Assembly: GCF_964340395.1 (NCBI RefSeq)
Contig: NC_135549.1
Location: forward strand, 2,531,001 to 2,595,000
Length of the DNA stretch: 64,000 nucleotides
Reading direction: 5' to 3'
Source of the DNA: Glandiceps talaboti
Taxonomy: Eukaryota > Hemichordata > Enteropneusta > Spengelidae
The position numbers and the translations under genes are program-made. Below are positions 43,301-55,672 of the stretch, in pieces. Under the pieces are notes generated by a model. It had not been told where the DNA came from and did not search any database. It was given only the letters and a program-made list of their open reading frames with translations. The first letter of the stretch is position 1. Each line of letters starts with the position of its first letter.

Positions 43301-45120
43301 AGTATTGACGATATCTATGCAGTTTTTTGTATTACCATACATCAGATCATACACCCAATTCTGTAAACAGGAACACTTTGATTGCTTGACGTCACTCTTC
43401 AATCAGTTCCTTTATATAGACCAACATGAAAATTTGAATGGCTGACCACTATGTACAAAGAGCTTTCAGTATTGTGTAATGGGCCTAGAACATCAATATG
43501 GTGTAACAGAACGGGGTAAATCTTAAAAGTTTGTTATATATCTTCTATGTTTGACTATTATTGATGAAAACCACATGTGTGGGGAACTGTATAGTTTACA
43601 TGTAATGCTACCCAAGTACAAAGAATTATTTTTGAAATCAGTGTTTTTTGGAAATAGATTTTTAAAACCCAATACAGAAAACAATTCATGAAATCAGTTA
43701 ATTAAAACTGACAAAAGTTTCACATTTTGTAATTACACCACAATTTAGTTGTGAAACCATGAAAAAAATCAGTGGAAATTTGATCTGCGTAGTAACCGTA
43801 ACAAAAACACTGAAAAGTACATGAATTACCGAGACAGCTGTTGAGAAAAGATGTATAGTTTTAGTGTCAAAGAGATTTGTTAATTTTCAATGTTAATTTC
43901 AGTACTTTAACCTACTCCTTTAACTCATGTAAACATTTTGTGTGCATCTTTTAAAATGTCAGTGACAACTCTAAGAAACTTGTTGATCAAGTTTATCCTG
44001 TTTTATATTTATCAAGTTCAATGTTTAATATTAATTGAGTAGGAAAGTTATGATGACATTAAACGTCACAATTTATGAAATCATTGGTTTTAAAATATCC
44101 ATTTTTGTGTGTTTCTGACTGGTTTTGGTTTGGAGTTGCGGTAAAATGTATACTTTGTGTATATTCAAGACACTTGTATGTAGGCATTGGGGTGACAAGT
44201 ATTAGGGGAGTGGAAGGGGTTTGGGTAGGGGAGAGAGAAAGATATTGACCCTAAAAAATGCTCAAAATCACATTTTGGCCCAAGTACATTTATTTCAACT
44301 TCATACATTTTCCCATGAATTGTGTGTGTTTGCTCATTTTGAATTGAATTTGTTTTATTGTAATTACCAGATAATTTAAGATGTTTTTTAACATAACAAA
44401 TAATATGCCAGGATATTCATGCCAAGTGTAGACTTTATAGAGTCTTGATGTCAATATTATGAAAGTGTCTGGTGATACCGTACTTGTCCTTGTAACTCTA
44501 GCTGAGAATCCATGCTGTCCTGGTTTCCATTTTAACTAGCTACCGGAAATTGAATGCGTGGTAGTGGGTGTGGAATTTATGCTGCTGTTATTTCTCTAAG
44601 TCAGTAGAAAATCAAAAGATCTGATAGTTTGTTTTCAATCTATACTTCCCTGTTGTAACTTGAAAAAAAGAAATATTTTGAACTTTATAGTTTGTGTATC
44701 AGTCTGGATATGGATGATAGTATAAAACAACCCCTTCTTTTAACAAAACACCTTCAAGTAACTTTTTACATTAGAAAACTTTGTTGCCAGATGCAGAGTT
44801 CATCTGAAAATGAAGATTTCAAGAATTCTAAGAGTTTCCATCTTTGTCCAAAAAATATGCTACATTGACAGTTTACAGAGATGAAGAAGGAAAAAAGAGA
44901 AGTGAATTGTTTGAAACATCTATTTTTCAATCGAAGTGGGAGAAGAAAACTTGTGTAGGAATTAGTACTTCCATGATGAATGTATATGTAGTCAATCCCA
45001 GTGCTATTATTCTGGCAACACAATGCAGTCATCCAGACATAGTGAATTTTATCAGCCATTGTCACACACACATTATCTTTGATATATGTGTAATCATAGC
45101 AGTATCGTTATTTTGCTGGG
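40341..45120. other. Non-coding stretch, no gene seen
   Basis: AT-rich sequence with a poly-C run at 40978-40996, the 42-bp duplication at 42207-42290 and short unrelated frames (up to 101 codons at 44766-45071). Nothing resembles a known protein. Confidence 0.45.
42207..42290. repeat. 42-bp tandem duplication
   Basis: Two copies of ACAGACAGCCATTTTTAGCC plus CGCATCATGACATTTTGCTCAT, the second with one extra T. Confidence 0.93.
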
Positions 45121-45308
45121 GTCGATAGGCCGCTAATCATAGACCCTACACGTCTATGGTGCACTATGGACAACACTTCAGACATGCCAGACTAGACTAT
45201 AAACAACAAGAAAACATGAGTCATCGTAACACATTGTTGTCATCAAGTCTTGTAAAAATATAAACATTATGTGTGCATTTATACCAGACTTCAGTGGTAA
45301 CAGTGAAT

Positions 45309-45459
45309 GTGTTGTGTTGTGTTGTGTTGTGTTGTGTTGTGTTGTGTTGTGTGGTGTGGTGTGGGTTGTGTTGTGTTGTGTTGTGTTGTGTTGTGTTGTG
45401 TGGTGTGGTGTGGTGTGTGTTGTGTTGTGTTGTGTTGTGTTGTGCTGTGTTGTGTTTTC
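45309..45459. repeat. (GTTGT)n pentanucleotide repeat
   Basis: About 150 bp of GTTGT with two GTGGTGTGGTGTG blocks. It is open in all plus frames (Cys/Val) and on the minus strand (Asn/Thr/His), hence spurious frames. Confidence 0.96.
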
Positions 45460-46170
45460 ATTTGTAATGAGCTGACATATCTGAAGTGTTATCATAGGGC
45501 ATCTACTCCCATTGTAGTGTCAAAGAAAAAATACATGTGAGTCAGTGTGACAAACTAAACTGTTAACCTGTCTCCTATACACACAGTCATATAGTATTCT
45601 GTCCAGCCTTCACTTTTGAATGAGAGTTATAGGGAGGACATATCCAAACTGATGTCAGTGTTTACAGACAGATTTATACAATATAAAATATCACCATTCA
45701 CAATAGGAAAAAGAAAAGGAATATCAAATTTCTACAATAAAAACAAGTAGAGGCTACTGTGAAAACAAGCCAACAATATAGGTCTACAGACAAACATCTG
45801 GTATATTGTAAGTAATACTTTCTATAAAATTACAAACCATTATGTCAATATTCCAGTCATCAAGGGAGTCATACATTATTGACTAGACATACATAATTAA
45901 TCAGGAAACACCTGTGTTTGTGTTTGTATAATATTACTAGTACCAGTGGAGCCCATACTGTTGTGTTCTGCTCTCAAACTGTACAAATTGAAGTATACAA
46001 TAGGACTGCTAATCCTGTACATGTCAAACAGTGTGTCAACATTATGACAGATAAAGGGTATAAGTGCAACCATTGATGTCAGGCGATACTACTATAGGTA
46101 CCTCTGTGTTACTAGTGACATTTCACATACCCTTCACCCACAAGCCTGATTTTAGATATATAAACACTTG

Positions 46171-46541
46171 AGGCCTAAAAAAATGTGTGATTCCATCATT
46201 ACGCTCAATTTTAGAATAGGTGGGGTAGGTAGATTTTTTATTTTCAATTTCTTTTTTGTGTGCGAGTCTAGTTCAGGTAGTTATGTTTTCCGTTGTTTTC
46301 CATATGGTCTCTGTGTTATTAGTATCTTCCCATCAGATGTACAGCCAGTACAGATTGGAAGAACAGTTTTATGTTGTCTTTTCAAATTGATGTCAGTTTT
46401 GGCAGCCACAAGTTCCTGGGACTCTTCACAATTTTTGCGATTTTGTTATTTTTTTCTCAAATACATAAAAAAGTTTAGGGTCAGCAGTGAAAAACTATGT
46501 GGGGTCGGGTAACTGGAACCAAACAATTTTTTTAAAGGCCT
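46171..46541. mobile_element. MITE candidate with AGGCCT ends
   Basis: The left end AGGCCTAAAAAAATGTGTG and the reverse complement of the right end, AGGCCTTTAAAAAAATTG, match over about 25 bp with gaps, continuing into TTCCA. The enclosed 371 bp holds a 114-codon plus frame that resembles no protein I know. No clear target duplication. Confidence 0.6.
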
Positions 46542-46993
46542 AATTAAGCCGACATTTTAAATGGTTTCTTGGATAGTATTATTAGTGTGCAAAACTATGT
46601 ATGTGACTAGCATCACCATGACTGCATGTATCAAAAATTCGGTTCTCTTTCTGCTTTCTCCTAAGTTTGTGTCTGTACTCTGTGCATGGATGCTACCATA
46701 TTGGATCTTGAAGCTGGATTCCTCTGAAACTGCATCCTAAAAATGTCTGCATTTCTTTTCTTGCAGTTGACATAATTGTTGTCTGTTTACTCTGATGTTG
46801 TGGGTTTCTGTTGTCATCAAAACACTAACTCTGTAACAGTAAAATTAATATGTCGATCATAAAAAGTGCTAATCCAATATAACACAGATTATAAAGAGTA
46901 CGTAAAATAACATTTCAAATCCTAAGCCGTGAAAGGTTTTAGTCTATGCCTTAGTTATGACATAAATACCCAATTTCTGGAAAAAATAGTTTT

Positions 46994-48474
46994 TAGCACA
47001 ACTGAACTTGTTCAGTAGTGCTATAGGGATCGCCCGGCGTCTGTCTGTCTGTCTGTGTGTGTGTGTGTGTGTGTGTAAACAACTTAAAGTCAAAAACCGC
47101 TGAACCGATTGCCACGATATTTGGTGGGTCCATTACTTTGGGTGTCTAGTTGGGAAATTGTTCAAATCAAAATGATCGCATCACAGGTATGTGATTTGGG
47201 TCAAAAAATGTGATTTTTGGTCAAAAAACTTAAACTCAGAAACTACTGGGCAGATTGGTGCGAAATTTGGTGGGAACATTCTTAAGGGGGTGTAAAGTAA
47301 GATTTGTTCATGACGGGATGATTCCATCAGTGATATGCAAATTAGGGCTAAAAATGTGTCTTTTTGGTTAAAAATCTATAATTCTAAAACTACTGAGCAG
47401 ATTGGGCTGAAATTTAATGGGAATGTATCTAGGGATGTATGGACGAAGAAATATTAAGCATACCATGATTCCATGAGTGATATGCAAATTAGGTGTAAAA
47501 ATGTTCATTTTTGGTCAAAAACTTATATCTCAAAAAGTACTTGGTCAATTAGTCTGAAACTTGGCGAGATGTTTCTGAAACTGTTATTCTGCAGATTTTC
47601 TTAAAAACATTTTGACAAAATTGGCCCTAGCAACCTCGACCACGCCCATAGCAACAGCCAAACGGTGGTGTATTTCACAAAGATAACAACAGGGTTTAAT
47701 AGATAATTGAATAAACATCCAAAAAATGTATGTAAATTTGCATAGCAACAAGACCACGCCCATAACAGCCAAATAATCACGTATATTGCAAAGATAACAA
47801 CAGGAATAGAAAGACAGATGAATAAACATTCAAAAAATGTATGCAAATACCCTAGTAACCATGACCACGCCCATAGCAACAGCCAAACGGTGGTGTATTT
47901 CACAAAGATAACAACAGGGTTTAATAGATAATTGAATAAACATCCAAAAAATGTATGTAAATTTGCATAGCAACAAGACCACGCCCATAACAACAGCCAA
48001 ATAATCACGTATATTGCAAAGATAACAACAGGAATAGAAAGACAGATGAATAAACATTCAAAAAATGTATGCAAATACCCTAGTAACCATGACCACGCCC
48101 ATAGCAACAGCCAAACGGTGGTGTATTTCACAAAGATAACAACAGGGTTTAATAGACAATTGAATAAACATTCAAAAAAATGTATGTAAATTTTCCTAGC
48201 AACAAGACCACGCCCATAGCAACAGCCAAATGATCACGTATATTGCAAAGACAATATCAGGAATTCATACACAAGTGAACAAAAACATACACAAATGTAT
48301 GCAAATATATCTAACAACATGACCACGCCCATAGCAACAGCCAAATGATAGCATTTATTGTAAAGATAGCAACATGGTTGGATAGGCAACTGGATAGTTA
48401 TTCAGCAAATAAACACCTATTGTTAGCATAGACTAGCATATGGATAAACATTTTAAAAAACTACAGTTGTGCTA
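46994..48474. mobile_element. 1.48-kb non-autonomous element with internal satellite
   Basis: TAGCACAACTG (46994-47004) is the exact reverse complement of CAGTTGTGCTA (48464-48474), with TA at both outer edges. The left end continues as a near-perfect hairpin (AGCACAACTGAAC, TT, GTTCAGTAGTGCT), then a GTCT/GT simple repeat at 47040-47078, then about 500 bp of degenerate repeats in which ACTACTG(A/G)(A/G)CAGATT...GAAATTTGGTGGGAA-type sequence recurs. The right part (47629-48420) is a tandem satellite. No transposase was seen. Confidence 0.7.
47629..48420. repeat. 114/228-bp satellite inside the 1.48-kb element
   Basis: GACCACGCCCATA(G/A)CAAC recurs seven times about every 114 bp. Alternate copies differ (CAAACGGTGGTGTATTTCAC versus CAAATAATCACGTATATTGC), so the real period is about 228 bp. 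The minus-strand 176-codon hydrophobic frame is a by-product of the repeat. Confidence 0.9.
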
Positions 48475-51400
48475 CAACGCCATTGGCGGTATTTTATTTG
48501 ATTATAGTATAGGAAACTTTACAAAGATGATGATAGAAATGAAAATACTGTTAAATTAATTACAGGAAACACCTACGCACTTTGTACCAACGTCACACCC
48601 CCTGTAGTAAAACAGTTCCTGATGTAGACAAGATGTGATAGAGATGTCTGTCTTTATTTCCTCCAGCCTTGATGTATTATCTTGAATAGCTCCATTGCAG
48701 GTGGTATGACTTCCTTGTGGAAATAACTCCAGGCTATATGTTATTTCAGACGTATATTGCAATATATCAATAAATTACTATCAGTTATATTTAGTCTGCA
48801 TAATATTGCCCATTTCACTATCAGTCAAGGTTAGGTGTTGGCTTTGATATATTTAGATTGTCATACAATAAGTTGTATAGTCTTTTGGACCTGGTTAACA
48901 TACCACAAGGTGTTGCCATGTTAGGGTAGTATAAATATGGTTAGATTCTCTAACATAGACATTGGAGAGACAACGTCTATGTTCTAACATATGCTAAATT
49001 CAGTGTACTCCAACTGTCCAAAGTACATTTATGCACACAGTGCACACACAGACACAGACACAGACACACACACATACATAGAAACACACAAAGACACACA
49101 GACACACAGACACAGACACAGACACACACACTAATAGATTCATAATACTATATACTTGGCTGGGTAAGGTCGACCTGTACCATGGTAAATTACAAACAAA
49201 AACAATAAAACTAAGGGTCAAAAGACTATACATTTTAGCCAGAAAATAAGAGTCAAATGTCTATACATTCTGTCAGAAAATTGTAGTCAAAAAGTGAAAA
49301 CCACAGTACATATGTACGTGTATACCCCCTCACTCTGTGAGTATTCCCCCTCCCCAACACATACAAATGTTGAATTCAGAAACAGTTCCTTGGACTTATA
49401 AGCACAGCAGTAAACTTTACAGTTACAACCCAAGCAGCTGAAACATATTCTGATTTTGAACTGAGTTGTTTAAATTTGTGACGTTATACTTTCGTCTCTC
49501 AGTTTCACTACATTTTGTATACAGTCCTTAAATAGAACTTGATGAATCATCAAATCTGAATAAACAAGTCGGAAAAAGATTGAAATAAACTGACTTACAA
49601 TGCATGACTCTATTGAGGAATTTTTATATCGTTTTCACTTTCATTGAGTTTCATTGTTACTCTATAAATAGGCCAAATATTTCAAAAGAGTAAATTGTAT
49701 TCTCAATATAAATTATAATATGTATCCTTTACATTGAAAATACTTTGTTATTACAAGTTTAGCATGATAATACATTTTATATTGAGGGGCCTTTAACTCA
49801 GTTGATACACAAGCTTGAAGGTCAACAACCTATGCAAGACCCCCCTGAAAAAACAAAACAACAAAAACCAAAACAACAAAAAAACAAAAACAAAACAACA
49901 TACAAACAAATCAAACATACATGCTAGTGAGTTTGATAATGATCTCAGCTCAGACCACATGTCTGAGACATGATCCAGTGTTCACCACACACAGACAACT
50001 ATAAGCACATACAAGTGGTTCACACAAGTAGAACGCATTTCTTCCATCAGGGAACACTTATACTGTGTTTTTAGATTGTAAAACTGCCTGACATAGGGAA
50101 AATAGATAATAAGGCAATATATAGTAGCATAATGATAAGATATAGTGTCCTATACAGATTAATACAGAACAGCTAAGTTTGTAAAGTGATCTACAGTTTG
50201 TGATATTACAATATCATTTTACCAGAGAGTAGCTGTGGATCTACAGTTTGTCCAGGATTATTGATAGTTATGTTAATGTAGGATAGAACACTGAATTATT
50301 GGATTTGGTGTGAATCTGATAACATTCTCAGTTATAATTATATAAATCAGTGGGAATTAAATGCATGTAAGAATGTAGATTGTATGTGATCCAATAAATC
50401 TACAGTGCTGGTAAATAGAACATGTGTCACTACATATTGTAATCTAGATATTTTTCCAACAAGAAATGTTGTGATTTTAGATTATTAACTATATCTCGCA
50501 CACACTATTTTATACACTATGTTGTACTGAAGACAGTATGAATAATATTAAAAATGAACATTTGTCTCCAGCTTAAATTTTTAGTTTGCAGTATATTGTA
50601 TAGGCAGTATGTAATACAATATTTTTGTAATTTACTGTAATGCACAAATTTTTATCATGAATATCTACATTTTTGACTTCTTTACACTTTATTTATTTTA
50701 TTTGGTTGAAACTATTTTAGGGATATAGTTGAAGTTCAACATTATAAATACTAAATGCACCAATTGTTGAATGACTATGCTGTAAGTATGTAGATATTTG
50801 TTATTAATTTTACATCAGAAAGCGTTGATTGAATGTATCAAAAGTATATTAGAAGGATGAACATTGTCTGTGGTATTTTGTTGATTTTTTGTACTAAGTA
50901 TAAAAGAGATTACAATTTCAGTTATTTCAGCATCCTTGATAGCCAATGGGTTTGTCAAAGTATGGCTCTCTGAAACTATAAGTCAATATTTGTAAACCAT
51001 TTTTATTTGCCATCAAAACAATGGTTTTGTCATCTCTGTTCATAATATATCACTCCTTTTCACAGTACACGTAACATCTGTACAGAAGTTTCACAGGAAT
51101 GTTTACTGTGGTTGTTGTCACTGTGAACTTTTAATGACACTCAGCAGTGGGAGGTAGATAGTAACTAGAACTCTCACCAGGTCTGCTGTTACATGATCTG
51201 ACTTCACCCAGAGAACTTCAAGTAGCTGTCATGGATTATTATGTTGTGCAATGTTATCTATCAATAGCACAAGTAATCTTGATATTTACTGTACTAGAAA
51301 TGACAAGATCTGCTACCCAGGCTAATCTAGCATGTCTAGTACATCACATTAGTGTAAAAGAATGGTTTACAAAAGTTGTGTTTAGAAGACTTACATTTTC

Positions 51401-51740
51401 TTTTATACATCTTTAATTCATGTACCCATATTTTATAAATAATGTTCTCATTATTCAGAACACTATAAACATTATCAAACATATTTTTCTTGTGAAATTA
51501 GCGAGTCGATTTGTCAAAAAAAAATGTAATGTGATAAATTTTACCATAAAATACGAGACCAGTATCCTAATAATAATATGAAGGTTGAAACTAAGCCATT
51601 GTTTTTGTACTTCTTTGTATATTCCTTCTCACTATTTACATACAGGGAGGCTGAAGGCAACGATTCTCACAACTTTCTAAACTATAATTGATTGTAAAAG
51701 TTCAATAATCCGTATAGAGAGAAATCATTAACTTTTTAAC
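48475..51740. other. Non-coding stretch, no gene seen
   Basis: Holds a CACACAGA-rich simple repeat (49032-49131), an AAAACAAC-rich patch (49850-49910) and otherwise AT-rich sequence with short random frames. Confidence 0.45.
49032..49131. repeat. CACA/CAGA simple repeat
   Basis: About 100 bp made of GACACA and CACACA words, including GACACAGACACAGACACAC at both ends. Confidence 0.92.
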
Positions 51741-51747
51741 CAGGATT

Positions 51748-52440
51748 GCAGGGTGAAAGTGAAAAGAATAAGAAAACAGAAATATTCTGAGAAACACTTA
51801 CTCGGAGACTTGGTTATCAGGGTCAAAGTGAAATGAATAAGAAAACAGAAATATTCTGAGAAACACTAGCTCAGAGACTTGGTTATCAGGGTCAAAGTGA
51901 AATGAATAAGAAAACAGAAATATTCTGAGAAACACTAGCTCAGAGACTTGGTTATCAGGGTCAAAGTGAAATGAATAAGAAAACAGAAATATTCTGAGAA
52001 ACACTTACTCGGAGACTTGGTTATCAGGGTCAAAGTGAAATGAATAAGAAAACAGAAATATTCTGAGAAACACTAGCTCAGAGACTTGGTTATCAGGGTC
52101 AAAGTGAAATGAATAAGAAAACAGAAATATTCTGAGAAACACTAGCTCAGAGACTTGGTTATCAGGGTCAAAGTGAAATGAATAAGAAAACAGAAATATT
52201 CTGAGAAACACTAGCTCAGAGACTTGGTTATCAGGGTCAAAGTGAAATGAATAAGAAAACAGAAATATTCTGAGAAACACTTACTCGGAGACTTGGTTAT
52301 CAGGGTCAAAGTGAAATGAATAAGAAAACAGAAATATTCTGAGAAACACTAGCTCAGAGACTTGGTTATCAGGGTCAAAGTGAAATGAATAAGAAAACAG
52401 AAATATTCTGAGAAACACTAGCTCAGAGACTTGGTTATCT
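51748..52440. repeat. 69-bp tandem array, about ten copies
   Basis: The unit runs TCAAAGTGAAATGAATAAGA to CTTGGTTATCAGGG. Copies are nearly identical. Two types differ at CACTAGCTCAGAG versus CACTTACTCGGAG, the second type falling near 51799, 52005 and 52281 (three then four units apart). Being 69 bp and stop-free except in the second type, it gives repetitive minus frames of 23 residues per unit. Not a gene. Confidence 0.96.
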
Positions 52441-54189
52441 GGCCTGGAATATAGATAGCTAAGTCTCTGTGGTGTATTGTCAAACCAGTATCATGGTCAA
52501 ATCTGAGCATAGTCCAGATTTGATGAAGGATAGCACTCTAGGCTAGACAGCTATCTCTTGCCAAACACAATGCCACTGTGAATTTAAACTTGAAGTATCT
52601 ACACATTCAATACTACTGATGCCAAACAAATCTCCATACACAGTAACACTATAATTGTAACTGTAATGTGGTAGACTTGTATCAATTAATTTAAATACTG
52701 TAGTCAATGAAGAGTAAAATTGTTTTTCTTGATTTATCATGGTCTGTTTTCCTTTCCTGTGTTCATTCCAGGTTCTATAATTCTTACTGTAAATTTGCAA
52801 TTTAGGGACCTAGTTATTGTTATCTTTGCATTGGTCACTCTAATCCCTACAGTGTGATTATAGCACCAGACTAAACACATTAGTTGAAGATATCACCTTG
52901 GTGTATAAGTCATGTCAATAAATCATTTTGATAATTCCCTGCTATCAGTGGTCTCCCTTGCACTTAAAGGCACAAATCTGGATGTCAATTCTAAAATATC
53001 AATATTTACTATTTTGGATGGATTTAAAGAAAAAACAGCATTATAAACTCAAAACTTGATTACGTAATTTCTTTGTTTTCCTTGCTGTAAGCCATCAAGT
53101 TGACACTCAGTATGGGTTGGTGATTCTTATAGTGCAGAGATGCTGGAAGATCATCGATTCCAGAATATTATGTCCTAAAATTATATTAAGTTTGTAAAAA
53201 ATGATAATACAATAAGTGAATATTTTTAACTATATGTTTGTATAATAAAATCTTTTGTGTCAATAAATATTGAATTCTCACATTTCTATGTATGAATTAA
53301 GCTCTACCTCAAGCAATTTATTTGTCAATTAAGTCAGAGTATAATTACTGAAATGTGGGTTATACCTTTGTGAAAGACTGTACAGATATTATAGGGTTGA
53401 GTCATCTCCCCCTCCACTGTCTATGGTTGACTCTAGTCTAGATGTTACCTGTGGTAATACCAAAGATAGATGTTGAGATTCAATGCCATGAATAGCATTT
53501 AATAGTCATACTGAAAGGTGGGATGTCTTTGTGGAAGACTGTAAGTTATAGGATGGGTTGTGGTAAAGATAAGATAATTTCACATTCACAGGCGTTATGC
53601 ATAAATTGTACACCTGGCTTACATGTTTAACCAATTACAAAGAGGACATTATTGTTATCCACTATTTGATGTCGAAACTTATAGAGACATCTTGATAGAT
53701 ACATATATTTACAGCCACATTCATGTAGTTCTACAATATACTAGTTTAAGTTTAGGGTTTTTTAAAAAAAATTAATAATTGACATTTATCAAATGCAAAG
53801 CATGCTAACATGTCAGACTTTAAGTTCTACACCTAAGATATTTAATGTGAATAGCTTAACATTTTGTGATAAAAAAAAATTTGCTTTAAGACTGTCTTTC
53901 AATACAGGTTTAATTCAACTGGTGTAATGACCCAAAAGTAAGCTATAGTGTTGCTCAATTAGCTTGGGTTATATATATGATGATGAGCTAGGAAACATTG
54001 CCACCACAACCATTGTATTACTGGTATCCTTATAGATGAATACAATTGAACAATACCGCACAGGAAATACTTCAGCCATGGGTTTCTAACTTTCTATAGA
54101 TTGCTAAATGTGAAAGGCTTTGTGTATAGTAAATATCAATAGCTGCTAAAATGACTTGCATAATGTACGGTCAGGACACAGTTGTTTAT
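52441..54189. other. Non-coding stretch, no gene seen
   Basis: AT-rich sequence without repeats of size or credible exons. Confidence 0.45.
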
Positions 54190-54284
54190 TAGTCTAGTTC
54201 CTGATGACCGTGTTCTCTGCATTTACACCACATAATGAAGATAATGTAGTGTAAATCTGAGCACTGTTGTCAGGAACTAGACTA
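54190..54284. mobile_element. 95-bp hairpin element (MITE-like)
   Basis: TAGTCTAGTTCCTGA at the left is matched by TCAGGAACTAGACTA at the right, and imperfect complementarity continues inward (ATTTACAC/GTGTAAAT) so that nearly the whole element folds on itself. TA at both ends may be a Tc1/mariner-type target site. Confidence 0.7.
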
Positions 54285-54796
54285 TGGGAATAATGTTATT
54301 TTGGGGCTATACAAACTCAATAAGTGTTTTTGAGGTGGATGTGTTTAAAGGCCCATGTTGGAGTAGGATCTGGGTGTTGAAAAAAGTTGATCCTGAACAA
54401 CAGAATAATCAAACATGTATTTAATTCTTTGTGTCCTGAATATATGGTATTAGTAATCTGAGTCCATGGGATTTAAACATTGGAGTATATATAGTTGATA
54501 TATGGAAAATAATTAAATTGAATATTCAATGATCTGTACATCTCAATATACAATGTAACAACTAAAATATTTTGAAATTTACAACTTAATTTGAGATCCT
54601 AACATATGATGTATTAATTACTACATAATGTCAAAGTAAACGTCCATTAAATCTAGACCTACATGAATTGTATAATGTCCATTGAGTATATAGACACTAT
54701 AAATGTGAATTGACATTTAGAATTACATTCTACACCTTATGAACATAACATCAGTGACAGCTATTATGTCAAGATAGTGGTGGTGATGTAGTTCCA

Positions 54797-55390
54797 TGCT
54801 GAAAGTCTGTTGTGCACACTGTACTGTCTGTTGTGCACACTGTACTGTCTGTTGTGCACACTGTACTGTCTGTTGTGCACTGTACTGTCTGTTGTTCACA
54901 CTGTACTGTCTGTTGTGCACACTGTACTGTCTGTTGTGCACACTGTACTGTCTGTTGTGCACTGTACTGTCTGCTGTGCACACTGTACTGTCTGTTGTTC
55001 ACACTGTACTGTCTGTTGTGCACACTGTACTGTCTGTTGTGCACACTGTACTGTCTGTTGTTCACACTGTACTGTCTGTTGTTCACACTGTACTGTCTGT
55101 TGTTCACAGTTACTATCTGTTGTGCACACTGTACTGTCTGTTGTGCACACTGTACTGTCTGTTGTGCACTGTACTGTCTGCTGTGCACACTGTACTGTCT
55201 GTTGTTCACACTGTACTGTCTGTTGTGCACACTGTACTGTCTGTTGTGCACACTGTACTGTCTGTTGTTCACACTGTACTGTCTGTTGTTCACACTGTAC
55301 TGTCTGTTGTTCACAGTTACTATCTGTTGTGCACACTGTACTGTCTGTTGTGCACACTGTACTGTCTGTTGTGCACACTGTACAGTCTGG
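54797..55390. repeat. 21-bp minisatellite with 207-bp higher-order period
   Basis: Unit GTTGTGCACACTGTACTGTCT, with GTTCACAC and GTGCACTG (two bases shorter) variants. Rare variants recur exactly 207 bp apart (CTGCTG at 54971 and 55178; CACAGTTAC at 55105 and 55312), showing a block duplication. It is stop-free in several frames on both strands, giving false frames of about 200 codons. Confidence 0.96.
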
Positions 55391-55443
55391 AGCATTAATT
55401 ATATGACCTTACTGTTAATATGACACTATTTTCTTGTGTCAAT

Positions 55444-55671
<228 letters not shown>

Positions 55672-55672
<1 letters not shown>

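Noticed and set aside
47584-48131. 176-codon hydrophobic minus-strand frame resembling a multipass membrane protein
   Set aside because: It is the translation of the 114/228-bp satellite inside the 1.48-kb element; the hydrophobicity follows from the repeat.
51798-52280. Repeat-protein-like minus-strand frames of 68 and 91 codons
   Set aside because: Direct translation of the 69-bp tandem array with no flanking gene structure.
54769-55423. Frames of about 200 codons on both strands
   Set aside because: The 21-bp minisatellite is a multiple of three and lacks stops in several frames.
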